64,000 nt of DNA, from contig CAWEDV010000001.1 of NCBI GenBank assembly GCA_963807975.1, positions 2,604,001 to 2,668,000 of the forward strand, read 5' to 3'. The DNA comes from JAACFF01 sp963807975. Lineage in GTDB: Bacteria; Chloroflexota; Anaerolineae; Promineifilales; Promineifilaceae. The notes under the pieces were generated by a model. The model worked only from the letters and a program-made list of their open reading frames with translations, ran no database searches and was not told where the DNA came from. Made by a program: the position numbers and the translations under genes. Positions 50,853-59,218 of the stretch are shown piece after piece (positions within the stretch are counted from its first letter, which is position 1; every line of letters starts with the position of its first letter).

Positions 50853-52305
50853 CGAGAGCGGTCGTTCCCAGCGCTCCATTGGCCAAAATGCTGTGAACCT
50901 GGATCAGATTGGTCGTCGCCGTCCGTCCAAAAGGCACGCCCGCGGTAATGACGATTTTATCACCAGGGTCAAGCTGATAAGGCTTTAGTGCACTCACCGT
51001 AACATCCAACATCTTATCCGTATCAAAGAACTTCGGAACCAACAAACATTCTACACCCCAAACGAGAGCCAGTTGGCGCTGCGTTCTTGCTGAAGGTGAA
51101 GCGGCCATAATCGGCATTCGCGGCCGGTGGCGCGCAATCTGGCGCGCTGAATAGCCGGTCGTCGTGGTGGCAATAATCGCTCGCGCGTCAATTTGTTCAG
51201 CCACCTCACAGCTTGCCGCGCTGATAGCCTTGGACACCGATGCACCTAGTATCGATTGGTCCTGGCGTTTTCTGCGCCATATTTCGTAAGGGAACCCCTT
51301 TTCAATATTCTCAGCGATCTTCCTCATCGTCTGCACCGCTTCCACCGGATATTTACCAGTGGCGGTCTCGTTGGAGAGCATGACTGCATCGGTGCCATCT
51401 AAAATGGCGTTTGCCACGTCACTGGCTTCGGCCCTTGTCGGGCGTGGATGATTGACCATTGACTGCAGCATTTGCGTAGCTGTAATCACCGGTTTACCCG
51501 CTTCGTTACAAGCATCTATGATGTGCTTCTGTAATAGTGGTACCTCTTCGGCGGGAACATCGATACCCAGATCGCCCCGGGCGACCATCATGCCATAGAC
51601 AACATCACGAATCTCTTCCAGGTGGTCGATGGCTTCACTTTTCTCGATCTTGGCGATAATAGGAATGTCGCAGCCACGATCGTCCATCAGCTGGCGTAAT
51701 TCCAGCACATCTTCCGCGGAACGAACAAAGGAAAGAGCGACAAAATCAAACTCAAGATCACGAACCAGATCGATATCATTTTTATCTTTGGAGGTCATGC
51801 TGGAGATACGCAGGTCAACACCAGGGGCTGAGACCCCTTTACGCGATCCCAGGAGGCCAGGAACAGTGACGGTGCAACGCAGCGTATCGCCCTTTTTCTC
51901 AATCACGGAAAATTCAAGCTCGCCATCTCCGATGACCAGGCGATCGTCCGAGTCAACAGCTTCAATTAGATTCTGATGCGGCAGATGAATCATAGCCGGC
52001 TGCCCAGGATGAGGCGTCAAGACAATCTCATCGCCACGCTGCAGCTGCATACCGCCGGCCTTCACATGCCCTAGGCGCAGTTTTGGCCCTTGAAGATCGG
52101 CCAGAATGGCCAACACCTTACCTTCGGCTTTGGCGACCTCCCGCAGCAGCTTGACGGTAGCTGCATGTCCTTGGTGATCACCATGAGAAAAATTTATCCG
52201 CGCCACGGTCATGCCGGCAGCAAGCATCGCCCGAATTGTTTCCGGGTTGTCAGACGCCGGACCAATGGTGGCTACAATTTTTGTTCGTGCCATAGCATAT
52301 TTCAT
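50845..52305 (-). CDS. pyk: Pyruvate kinase
   Basis: 486 aa; the alternative start MARTKIVATIGPAS at 52293 is the classical N-terminus. It converts PEP and ADP to pyruvate and ATP. Visible are ARINFSHGDHQGH (Arg/Asn/Ser metal and phosphate ligands), IIAKIEKSEAIDHL with the catalytic Lys, VARGDLGIDVPAEEVP with the Mg-binding residues, and TATQMLQSMVNHPRPTRAE. The C-terminal allosteric domain is present, but there is no extra PEP-utilising domain. First gene of a leftward operon continuing into GDPD and the lipid kinase. Confidence 0.96.
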   Translation of the reverse strand: MKYAMARTKIVATIGPASDNPETIRAMLAAGMTVARINFSHGDHQGHAATVKLLREVAKAEGKVLAILADLQGPKLRLGHVKAGGMQLQRGDEIVLTPHPGQPAMIHLPHQNLIEAVDSDDRLVIGDGELEFSVIEKKGDTLRCTVTVPGLLGSRKGVSAPGVDLRISSMTSKDKNDIDLVRDLEFDFVALSFVRSAEDVLELRQLMDDRGCDIPIIAKIEKSEAIDHLEEIRDVVYGMMVARGDLGIDVPAEEVPLLQKHIIDACNEAGKPVITATQMLQSMVNHPRPTRAEASDVANAILDGTDAVMLSNETATGKYPVEAVQTMRKIAENIEKGFPYEIWRRKRQDQSILGASVSKAISAASCEVAEQIDARAIIATTTTGYSARQIARHRPRMPIMAASPSARTQRQLALVWGVECLLVPKFFDTDKMLDVTVSALKPYQLDPGDKIVITAGVPFGRTATTNLIQVHSILANGALGTTALDE

Positions 52306-52486
52306 AAACGGTCAATCAACCTGAACAGCTCAACCTAATTCAGTCGTAGAAGTGCTGGCCAAATTATCAAACCGATTTTAGGCGGCGCATCAATTCCGTA
52401 GGCAGAGTCTTTCAAGATTATAGACATATCTTTTATCAGAACAAATAACCCCTTGGGAAGCGGTAGGTTGCTATATAAAAGAAAAG

Positions 52487-52508
52487 AGGGTGTTGTTGCC
52501 AACACCCT
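52487..52508 (-). terminator. Intrinsic terminator after the 52538 gene
   Basis: AGGGTGTTG/CAACACCCT, 9-bp perfect stem with a 4-nt loop. On the minus strand it is followed by CTTTTCTTTTATATA. It lies 30 bp beyond the stop. Confidence 0.88.
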
Positions 52509-52537
52509 GATGTCAAAATTCTAAAAACTGCCAAGGA

Positions 52538-53623
52538 TTACCCGGTCATATCCAAAACAATCTGGATCTCCGTAGGGTTGTTCTTGGTTGCCGTAATCTG
52601 GATGTGATCCCCGGGGACAAAATTATCTTCCAGCCAGCGTTGTGCGCGAGGGCTAAGAACAAGACGAGCCACATTGTCAGGCTGTAGTCTCCAGACCGCA
52701 GAGTCTTCGTCACGCAAGCTCTCCGTAATCAGAATTATCGGGCGTGACTCAGTGCGCGCATTGATGGCGAAAAAGGGCCAGTGCTGCGTTGTCATATTGA
52801 TGAAGCCACGACGGATGTGAAGGGGCCTTAACTCGCTTGTGAAAGCAAATTCCTCAGATGACGGCGGTTTTACCTTGGCTGGAGCCTTTGGCGTGGTCGA
52901 GGGAGCCTTTGCCGATTTGGTCTTCGATTTCTTAGCCACGACAGCCCGGACAGCCTTACGCGCCGATCGGCCGCGCAGCATGGCAATCACAGGAGCCAAG
53001 GGGCTTAAGCGTTCAGTCATCACGGAGACGATGTCGCCTTGCATGATAGATACTTGCTCAGCCGGTATGCGTTGGCTCAAATAAATGGGAACGACCCACT
53101 GATCGTCAGCATTGAGGTAAGCAGCCTTTTCAAAGACTTCCACGGCCTTTTCCTCACTAAGGGCGGACTGTCTATCCTTAAAGACATCTTGATAATGTCC
53201 CTGATCGTTATTATCTTCGTTTACGTGCACTTGCTGGACGCGAACCTGCCACTCTGGCTCTAAGAGCGTTAGTAGTTTTTGGAAGCTGTCTGGCTTCTTG
53301 GTCAACTGCTTCCAGCATTTGGTAAGCGCTTCTTTGTTGGTCAAGGCTACCTGGATTTCAAGGCTTGCCGGCCGGGCATTGAAGAGAATGTGCACATCTT
53401 CATCTACCGTTTCTGCGGCAGCCATATATGAGCTTTGGCTCTCTTCGCTCAGACCTACAAAAGGCAGGTCCTCTTGCATGGACTTGGGCATTCTTTTGTG
53501 CAGTTCCATGGCGAACAGTTCCAACTGGGAGAGGGCGTATTTAAGTGCAGTTTCTTCACCTGCCCAGCCAAATGCCATGAACACAGGCATGCCGAGGCCG
53601 GTGAATTCTTCTGATATTTGCAT
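52538..53623 (-). CDS. Conserved-looking protein of unknown function
   Basis: 361 aa with no family I recognise. The N-terminal 225 residues are mixed alpha/beta (GWAGEETALKYALSQLELFAMELHKRM ... VVPIYLSQRIPAEQVSIMQGDIVSVM). A Lys/Ala/Pro-rich linker at about 225-255 resembles histone-like tails. The last 100 residues form a separate beta-rich domain ending FVPGDHIQITATKNNPTEIQIVLD, which recalls a B3- or SpoVT-like DNA-binding barrel, though only loosely. It has its own promoter (53729-53756) and terminator, so it is a monocistronic, well-kept gene. Confidence 0.7.
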   Translation of the reverse strand: MQISEEFTGLGMPVFMAFGWAGEETALKYALSQLELFAMELHKRMPKSMQEDLPFVGLSEESQSSYMAAAETVDEDVHILFNARPASLEIQVALTNKEALTKCWKQLTKKPDSFQKLLTLLEPEWQVRVQQVHVNEDNNDQGHYQDVFKDRQSALSEEKAVEVFEKAAYLNADDQWVVPIYLSQRIPAEQVSIMQGDIVSVMTERLSPLAPVIAMLRGRSARKAVRAVVAKKSKTKSAKAPSTTPKAPAKVKPPSSEEFAFTSELRPLHIRRGFINMTTQHWPFFAINARTESRPIILITESLRDEDSAVWRLQPDNVARLVLSPRAQRWLEDNFVPGDHIQITATKNNPTEIQIVLDMTG

Positions 53624-53728
53624 ATTTCAAACCTTTGTTAGAAATTTGGATTTCAATCTAACTGCGTATCTGCCAACAGGCAGGCTGAGGAGCCATATTT
53701 GGGGAATCTACGCGTTGCTCACCCTCTA

Positions 53729-53756
53729 TTTATAGCTTAGATTCTAGAGACGTCAA
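53729..53756 (-). promoter_or_regulatory. Promoter of the 52538-53623 gene
   Basis: On the minus strand TTGACG (53756-53751), a 16-bp spacer, TATAAA (53734-53729). The leader would be about 95 nt. Confidence 0.65.
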
Positions 53757-53921
53757 GTATGTTTGGTGCATTATCATGCTGGCAAGAAACCTGATTCTGG
53801 CTGCAGCTTGGTCACATAAATTCTTCGTTCGGAAGCGTTCCCTTTGAATGGCATCTTTATCTGTTTGAACTAAGATGCCCCGGCGATCTCAAGTCACTGT
53901 TTCTCAGCTTGATAGTAACAA

Positions 53922-53955
53922 CAAATCTCTCGCAGGCAATCCTGCGAGAGATTTG
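53922..53955 (-). terminator. 15-bp perfect hairpin after the DUF4349 gene
   Basis: CAAATCTCTCGCAGG/CCTGCGAGAGATTTG with a 4-nt loop. It lies 62 bp past the stop of the leftward gene. Only short T runs follow on the minus strand (TTGTTACT), so termination may rest on stem strength. The rest of the 393-bp gap 53624-54016 holds only the promoter above. Confidence 0.65.
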
Positions 53956-54016
53956 CGATAAGTTTGGGTAACGCTGCCTACCAGGGATCCGGTACTGTGA
54001 GCATATGATCAGAATG

Positions 54017-54997
54017 TTAATCACTATCCTGTTCAAGAACATCTTCTCGATCCCGCTCCAAAGTCTCTTCTTCTGCGGCTACGGCCTTGGCTTTCCTCCT
54101 ACGGAGCCAGCGACGAATGAGCACGATCAGCAGCCAGATGGGAATGGCGATGATGAGCAAGATGGGCAGTACGGCGATCAGCAGCCAGATGGTGATGTCC
54201 ACCAGGGTCTGTATGGCAGAGATAAGCGACTCCAGCGCTGACTTGGCCACACCCTGGGGCTGCCAGCCTCCTACCTCAATGGGTTGGGAGAGGATATCGG
54301 GTGTCAGGTCGATGGATACTGTTGAAAAAGCGGCCGACTGTTCGAGATATTTGATCCGCCCTTTGAGAGCCTCGATTTCGCCTTCTAGACGGCTTAGCTC
54401 CTGGTTAACCGCCAAAGCCTCTTCGACGTTTTTTGTTTCGTCAAGGAAATTACGAACGCGATCGGCCGTTGCTTCCAGATTATTCAACCTGGCCGACAGA
54501 TCTACATACTCCTCGGTAACATCTTGGCCAGAGGTAGAGATTCGTGTGACTTCGACAGACATCAACTGCACCGCATCCAAAAAGCTCTGAAAACCAGCGG
54601 CAGGAATGCGCACGGTCATATTGCCCGTTTTGGCTGTTTCGTCATATTGGAAAACATTGCTCGAAACCACCCAGCCGCCATTATCATTGGCCATCTGCGC
54701 GATGCTGGTCATGGCTTGCTCCGTGTCGGGCACGACAATGCTCATGTCACCCGTGCGAATGATGAGCCGCTCCTGCCCACTTTCCTGGAGCATGACAAAA
54801 TCTTCGCCAGCCTGCTCATCAGCGCGATAAGCTAAACCAGCACTTTCTTCCATCTCCATGGCCATTTCGGGAGCAGCGGCCGAATCCATATATGCCTCAC
54901 TGGCAGCCATCTCCAGCGGTGCGCTGCCATTGTTGCCACAGGCAGCAAAAACCAATGCAAATAAGAACAAAATGATGGCGCTCTTCTTCCAATTCAT
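54017..54997 (-). CDS. DUF4349 lipoprotein
   Basis: 326 aa. A lipoprotein signal (SAIILFLFALVFAACGNN) puts the modified Cys at residue 20. A low-complexity acidic region follows, then the DUF4349 core (ERLIIRTGDMSIVVPDTEQA, NDNGGWVVSSNVFQYDETAK, MTVRIPAAGFQSFLDAV), a long coiled coil (LNNLEATADRVRNFLDETKNVEEALAVNQELSRLEGEIE in part) and a C-terminal transmembrane segment (IAVLPILLIIAIPIWLLIVLI) with a basic then acidic tail. Members are membrane-anchored proteins of unknown function. Confidence 0.88.
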   Translation of the reverse strand: MNWKKSAIILFLFALVFAACGNNGSAPLEMAASEAYMDSAAAPEMAMEMEESAGLAYRADEQAGEDFVMLQESGQERLIIRTGDMSIVVPDTEQAMTSIAQMANDNGGWVVSSNVFQYDETAKTGNMTVRIPAAGFQSFLDAVQLMSVEVTRISTSGQDVTEEYVDLSARLNNLEATADRVRNFLDETKNVEEALAVNQELSRLEGEIEALKGRIKYLEQSAAFSTVSIDLTPDILSQPIEVGGWQPQGVAKSALESLISAIQTLVDITIWLLIAVLPILLIIAIPIWLLIVLIRRWLRRRKAKAVAAEEETLERDREDVLEQDSD

Positions 54998-55067
54998 TGT
55001 ATACCTCCAAAAGATCAGTTGCCTATACTGTTTGAACGATCTAAAGGGTCAGAAGGTTCCAAATGCC

Positions 55068-55111
55068 AGTAAATGGTTAACGGTTAGCAGTAAACAGCCT
55101 TAGCAGCAAAC
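55068..55111. repeat. Heptad array, about 6 units
   Basis: AGTAAAT, GGTTAAC, GGTTAGC, AGTAAAC, one 9-nt unit, AGCAAAC. It lies 16 bp before the stop of the leftward phosphoesterase gene. Confidence 0.7.
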
Positions 55112-55127
55112 AGTCATTGAGAGCATT

Positions 55128-55856
55128 CTACCAACCGTGGGCAAGACGGTAGGCCAGGTTGTCGGGCAGGCCAAAGGCGCGCATCTGCGCTTGTGTTTCC
55201 TCGATGGGGTAGACTACACGATGAAATTCCCAGGTTAAGTCTTCTGTGTTGAGGAGCGCATAAGATGCCCGGGGATCGGAATCGCGCGGCTGTCCTACGC
55301 TGCCTGGATTAATGATAACGCGCGTCTCTTCGAGATAGATGGTTTCCTTGTAGGTAGGCGTGAGGACAAATAGCTCATCCTCTTTATCCTCGGCGATCAG
55401 AATGGGAACGTGGGTGTGGCCGACAAGGCAGTAGGGCGTGCTGAAATGGGCGAAGTTCTCAGCGGCCGTTTCATAATCTAATATGTACTCCCAGACCGGA
55501 TGGCGCGGGCTGGCATGGGCCAGGGTGAATGGCTCTTGGATGCGCTTGGCCGGCAGCGCGTCCAAGAATTCAAGCGACTCCGCGGTCAACATATCACGGG
55601 TCCAGAGCACAGCCCTGCGCGCTTCTTCATTGAAATCACCGATATCCAGCTTGTCCAAAGCAGCCCAGTCATGATTCCCAGAGAGGGCCATATGCTCATG
55701 ATGGCGCAGCAGCTCAACACATTCATTAGGATTGGGACCATACCCCACCAAATCGCCCAGGTACCAAATCTTTTCCCACTTCCCAGCAGCATCGTCTAAG
55801 ACCGCTTGAAAAGCAGCCAAATTGGCGTGGACATCAGATAACACAAGAATTCGCAT
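55128..55856 (-). CDS. Metallophosphoesterase (YfcE/MJ0936-like)
   Basis: 242 aa calcineurin-like phosphodiesterase. The dimetal ligands are visible in order: RILVLSDVHANLAA (DxH), YLGDLVGYGPNPNEC (GD), LSGNHDWAAL (GNHD), and the late His pair in VGHTHVPILI with NPGSVGQPRDSDPRASY. It is of phosphodiesterase type, acting on small nucleotides or phosphoesters; the substrate is unknown. No partner gene; a MITE-like insertion separates it from the divergent tsaE. Confidence 0.92.
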   Translation of the reverse strand: MRILVLSDVHANLAAFQAVLDDAAGKWEKIWYLGDLVGYGPNPNECVELLRHHEHMALSGNHDWAALDKLDIGDFNEEARRAVLWTRDMLTAESLEFLDALPAKRIQEPFTLAHASPRHPVWEYILDYETAAENFAHFSTPYCLVGHTHVPILIAEDKEDELFVLTPTYKETIYLEETRVIINPGSVGQPRDSDPRASYALLNTEDLTWEFHRVVYPIEETQAQMRAFGLPDNLAYRLAHGW

Positions 55857-55965
55857 GGTTATATTTCATAGGGAGTGGCTCACTCAGGAGAACAGCCCGA
55901 CAGGGCTGAAAATCGGCCACAGCCAGCTCCTAAACATTATTTGGACACGTACTAGAGACACGGCT

Positions 55966-56086
55966 ATTCCAAAGTCAAGCAAATAGGTTGATTTGTCATT
56001 CCCGCGCAGGCGGGAATCCATGATCATACTCAAGAGAGTTTATGCCTGCCTTCGCAGGCATAACAGTTCTAGAGTGACTTTGGAAT
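55966..56086. mobile_element. MITE-like non-autonomous insertion
   Basis: 12-bp perfect terminal inverted repeats ATTCCAAAGTCA (55966-55977) and TGACTTTGGAAT (56075-56086). The 11-bp direct repeats CGTACTAGAGA lie just outside at 55948-55958 and 56093-56103. The interior carries two hairpins: TTCCCGC-GCAG-GCGGGAA and TATGCCTGC-CTTC-GCAGGCATA. It fills the intergenic region 55857-56111 and has no coding capacity. Confidence 0.75.
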
Positions 56087-56177
56087 CTCCCTCGTACTAG
56101 AGAATAATACCATGTTTGGCAGACGCATGTATAATAGGAGTTGGGTGAAATTTCTTCTTCCTGGCGAATATGACCAT

Positions 56178-56678
56178 ATGGCTATCTTAACAGACCAGTC
56201 ACTTGACTTCATCAGCAGCAGCGAACAGCAAACAATGCGCCTGGGCGTCCGATTGGGAGAGTTGCTGCAGGCCAACGACACCTTGTGCCTCTCCGGCGAA
56301 TTAGGTACGGGAAAGACCGTTCTGGCGCGTGGTGTTGGGCGTGGTTGGGGGACGGCGATCAGAGTTACCAGCCCCACATTTACGATCGTTAACCAATACC
56401 CGCGCATGCACGACAACCGCATTCTCTTCCATATTGACTGCTACCGTTTGGAAACGGAAGCTGATGTGATTTCGGCGGGAATTGAAGATGTCACCCTGAC
56501 CGATGGCGCATTTATGATCGAATGGTCCGAACGCATCACGGAGTGGCTGCCGCCTGACCATCTATTGATCGAGATGAACCACATGGACGAAACACGGCGC
56601 AAGATGCGGTTCACCGCAGCAGGCGACCGTTCGACCGAATTACTAAAGGCATTCAGGCTCAGCGCTTTCGGCGTTTAG
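56178..56678 (+). CDS. tsaE: tRNA threonylcarbamoyladenosine complex ATPase TsaE
   Basis: 166 aa from ATG 56178. Starts at 56145 (GTG behind AGGAG) and 56112 remain possible, but this one gives the family-typical distance to SSSEQQTMRLGVRLGELL. P-loop LSGELGTGKTVLARGVGRG, then SPTFTIVNQYP and the LFHIDCYRLE strand with the catalytic residues. It works with TsaB and TsaD in t6A37 synthesis on ANN-decoding tRNAs. First of the tsaE-tsaB-rimI cluster. Confidence 0.92.
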   Translation: MAILTDQSLDFISSSEQQTMRLGVRLGELLQANDTLCLSGELGTGKTVLARGVGRGWGTAIRVTSPTFTIVNQYPRMHDNRILFHIDCYRLETEADVISAGIEDVTLTDGAFMIEWSERITEWLPPDHLLIEMNHMDETRRKMRFTAAGDRSTELLKAFRLSAFGV

Positions 56679-56699
56679 CCGTCATAGTGAAAATCATTC

Positions 56700-57374
56700 A
56701 TGAGTGAGATAATTCTGGCCCTGGATACAGCCACCCGTTGGACCGGCCTCGCCCTACACGATGGAAAACAGGTCGTCGCCGAACAGGGCTGGAAAGCACT
56801 GCATACACAAACAGTGGAATTGACGCCGGCAATTGGCCAGCTTCTAGCACGGTCCGATGTCAATGCCGCCGATCTGCGGGCTGTTGCCGTGGCCATCGGC
56901 CCTGGCTCTTATACGAGCTTGCGCGTGGGCCTGGCGGTGGCCAAGGGTCTATCCTTGGCACACCAAATTCCCTTGATCGGCGTTCCGACCTTGGATATTA
57001 TGGCCGCTTCGATCGGGCTGCGCACCGGATCTTTGGTGGTCATTGCCGAGGCAGGCCGTAAACGAGTGATCGCCGGAATGTACCGCTGGCAAGAGAGGAA
57101 AGGGTGGCAGCCCAGTGAACGGCCGATCATCGAAACCTGGGAAACGCTTCTTTTCCACCTGGAAACATCGACAACCTTTGCCGGTGAGATCTCCCCGGAA
57201 GCGGCAAAAATGATCCGCGCCAGCAAAAAGCCCTTCTATTTGGTCTCTGCAGCGGCATCGGTGCGCCGGGCTGGGTTCTTGGCCGAGATCGGCTGGCAGC
57301 GCATGCGACATGGTGTGATTGATGATGCCGCTTCCCTATCACCAAAGTATATGCGCGATCCATCCGGCAAGTGA
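56700..57374 (+). CDS. tsaB: t6A synthesis protein TsaB
   Basis: 224 aa. ASKHA-fold scaffold of the TsaBDE complex. ILALDTATRWTGLALHDG opens the fold, LRAVAVAIGPGSYTSLRVGLAVAKGLS (part of it near residue 60-85) is the strongest signature, and VIAEAGRKRVIAGMYRW follows. The active-site ligands of TsaD are absent, as expected for TsaB. It starts 21 bp after tsaE. TsaD itself is not in the window. Confidence 0.93.
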   Translation: MSEIILALDTATRWTGLALHDGKQVVAEQGWKALHTQTVELTPAIGQLLARSDVNAADLRAVAVAIGPGSYTSLRVGLAVAKGLSLAHQIPLIGVPTLDIMAASIGLRTGSLVVIAEAGRKRVIAGMYRWQERKGWQPSERPIIETWETLLFHLETSTTFAGEISPEAAKMIRASKKPFYLVSAAASVRRAGFLAEIGWQRMRHGVIDDAASLSPKYMRDPSGK

Positions 57375-57461
57375 AACAACGCGCGCGCCAACTGATCGAT
57401 ATCGGGGCCTCTGAGACCTGATTTCCGCTCCCACGGTCAAGATCAAGCCCCCCAAACCAAC

Positions 57462-58013
57462 ATGCTGCAAGCACCATCCCCGCTCATTCTTCGCCCACTT
57501 CGCCTGTCAGATTTAGCGGCCGTCGCCGTTATTGAGCAGCACTCCTTTCCTACCCCTACCCAAGAAAAAACGTACCGCTACGAATTGACCAAAAACAAGC
57601 TGGCTCATTACCAGGCGCTTCTATTGCGCCAGTCAAACGGAGCTGAGCGGTTGATCGGCTATGCAGGATATTGGCTCATCGCCGGTGAAGTACATATCAG
57701 CACCATAGCCGTCGACCCGAAATTTCGACGGCGTGGGCTGGGAGAGTTGATCCTGTTGAACACGCTTCATCTAGCCTATAGGCATGATGCCGCGCTGGTT
57801 ACGCTCGAAGTGCGGGAAAGCAATCAGGCTGCCCAAGATCTCTATAAGAAGTATGAATTTGAGATCGTAGGCCGGCGCAAAAGGTATTATAAAGATACAG
57901 GCGAAGATGCCTTGTTAATGACCGTCTTGCTGCAAGACAACCAGCCTTACCGTCAGTCTATGGAAGAGAAGAAGAAGCTGCTTTTTGCGCAGTTGGCGGG
58001 TACGCCATATTAA
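57462..58013 (+). CDS. rimI: Ribosomal-protein-alanine N-acetyltransferase
   Basis: 183 aa GNAT protein. ISTIAVDPKFRRRGLGELIL is the acetyl-CoA pyrophosphate loop (R/Q-x-x-G-x-G/A form), and LEVRESNQAAQDLYKKYEFEIVGRRKRYY is the RimI signature with Asn and Tyr. Family role: acetylation of the N-terminal alanine of ribosomal protein S18, and of other proteins in many bacteria. The standard neighbour of tsaB/tsaE. A 30-residue tail beyond the GNAT fold is lineage-specific. Confidence 0.9.
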   Translation: MLQAPSPLILRPLRLSDLAAVAVIEQHSFPTPTQEKTYRYELTKNKLAHYQALLLRQSNGAERLIGYAGYWLIAGEVHISTIAVDPKFRRRGLGELILLNTLHLAYRHDAALVTLEVRESNQAAQDLYKKYEFEIVGRRKRYYKDTGEDALLMTVLLQDNQPYRQSMEEKKKLLFAQLAGTPY

Positions 58014-58070
58014 GCGAGACCTTGTATAACGAATGAGCAGCAACGCTATTAATTCCATTAAGAGAGTTTT

Positions 58071-59090
58071 ATGAAGATATTTATCACTGGTGGTGCAGGG
58101 TTTATCGGCGCCAATTGTGCAGACCACTTTCTAACCCAAGGGCACTCAGTTACGATTTTCGACAATTTCTCCCGGACCGGCAGCCAGCCGAACATAGAAT
58201 GGCTGCGCGAACGGCATGGAGGCCGGCAGTTGGCGATCATCAAGGGTGATATTCGCGATTACCAAACCCTATTCGATGAAATCGGCGGGTCCGATGTGGT
58301 GATTCACTTGGCCAGCCAGGTCGCCGTCACGCTTTCGGTGCAGAATCCACGGGAAGACTTCGAGATCAATGCCCTGGGCACGTTCAATGTCTTGGAAGCG
58401 GTGCGCCACCACTGCCCAGAGGCTGTTTTCCTCTACGCTTCGACGAACAAGGTCTATGGCGGTATGGAAGCGGTGCGCATCGAGGAAAAGGGGACACGCT
58501 ACATATATAAAGATTACGCCCGGGGCATTCCGGAGAGCTACCCGCTGGACTTCCATTCCCCTTATGGCTGCTCGAAGGGGTCGGGCGACCAGTATACGCG
58601 TGACTATGCCCGAATTTATGGACTGCGCACGATCACGCTTCGCCAATCTTGCATCTATGGCCAGCGGCAGTTTGGTGTGGAAGACCAGGGATGGGCAGCC
58701 CATTTTGTGATCGCGGCTGTTATGGGACGGCCGATCAGCATCTACGGAAATGGGAAGCAGGTGCGCGATCTATTACATGTTTCTGATTTGATCCGCGCCT
58801 ACGAGTTGAGTATCAGCCAAATAGATGAGATCAGCGGCGAAGTCCTTAACTTGGGCGGAGGACCTGATAATACACTATCCATCTGGGCAGAGTTTCAACC
58901 GCTGTTGGAATCATTGGCCGGACGGCCGATTCCGGTAACGAAGGGAGATTGGCGGCCTGGAGACCAGCCTGTATTTGTCGCCAACATAGAAAAAGCGGCC
59001 GATCTATTGGATTGGCAGCCGATGGTATCACCAGAAGAAGGGATTAGCGATTTGTATGCCTGGGTAGCGGCAAATAGACATTTGTTTTGA
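58071..59090 (+). CDS. NAD-dependent nucleotide-sugar epimerase/dehydratase
   Basis: 339 aa extended short-chain dehydrogenase. GGAGFIGANCADHFL is the NAD-binding loop, HLASQVAVTLSVQNP the following segment, and SPYGCSKGSGDQYTRDYARIYG holds the catalytic Tyr and Lys (YxxxK) near residue 165. LRQSCIYGQRQFGVEDQGWAAHF resembles CDP-paratose/CDP-tyvelose 2-epimerases, which I prefer over UDP-glucose 4-epimerase. No glycan operon surrounds it. AGAG lies before the ATG. Confidence 0.85.
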   Translation: MKIFITGGAGFIGANCADHFLTQGHSVTIFDNFSRTGSQPNIEWLRERHGGRQLAIIKGDIRDYQTLFDEIGGSDVVIHLASQVAVTLSVQNPREDFEINALGTFNVLEAVRHHCPEAVFLYASTNKVYGGMEAVRIEEKGTRYIYKDYARGIPESYPLDFHSPYGCSKGSGDQYTRDYARIYGLRTITLRQSCIYGQRQFGVEDQGWAAHFVIAAVMGRPISIYGNGKQVRDLLHVSDLIRAYELSISQIDEISGEVLNLGGGPDNTLSIWAEFQPLLESLAGRPIPVTKGDWRPGDQPVFVANIEKAADLLDWQPMVSPEEGISDLYAWVAANRHLF

Positions 59091-59115
59091 TGTGATCTCC
59101 GATAGTTGGGGAAAG

Positions 59116-59157
59116 CAATTAACAGCTAACAAATGACAACTAACAATTAACAAAAGA
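59116..59157. repeat. Heptad array, 6 units
   Basis: CAATTAA, CAGCTAA, CAAATGA, CAACTAA, CAATTAA, CAAAAGA, between the epimerase stop and dnaX. In this orientation the AAC/TTAA core is on the plus strand. Confidence 0.82.
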
Positions 59158-59218
59158 GTGCTCCGATTGAGGATAAGATCTGTTGCCGCCCCTCTAGCTG
59201 AGTGCTACACTAGCCTCA

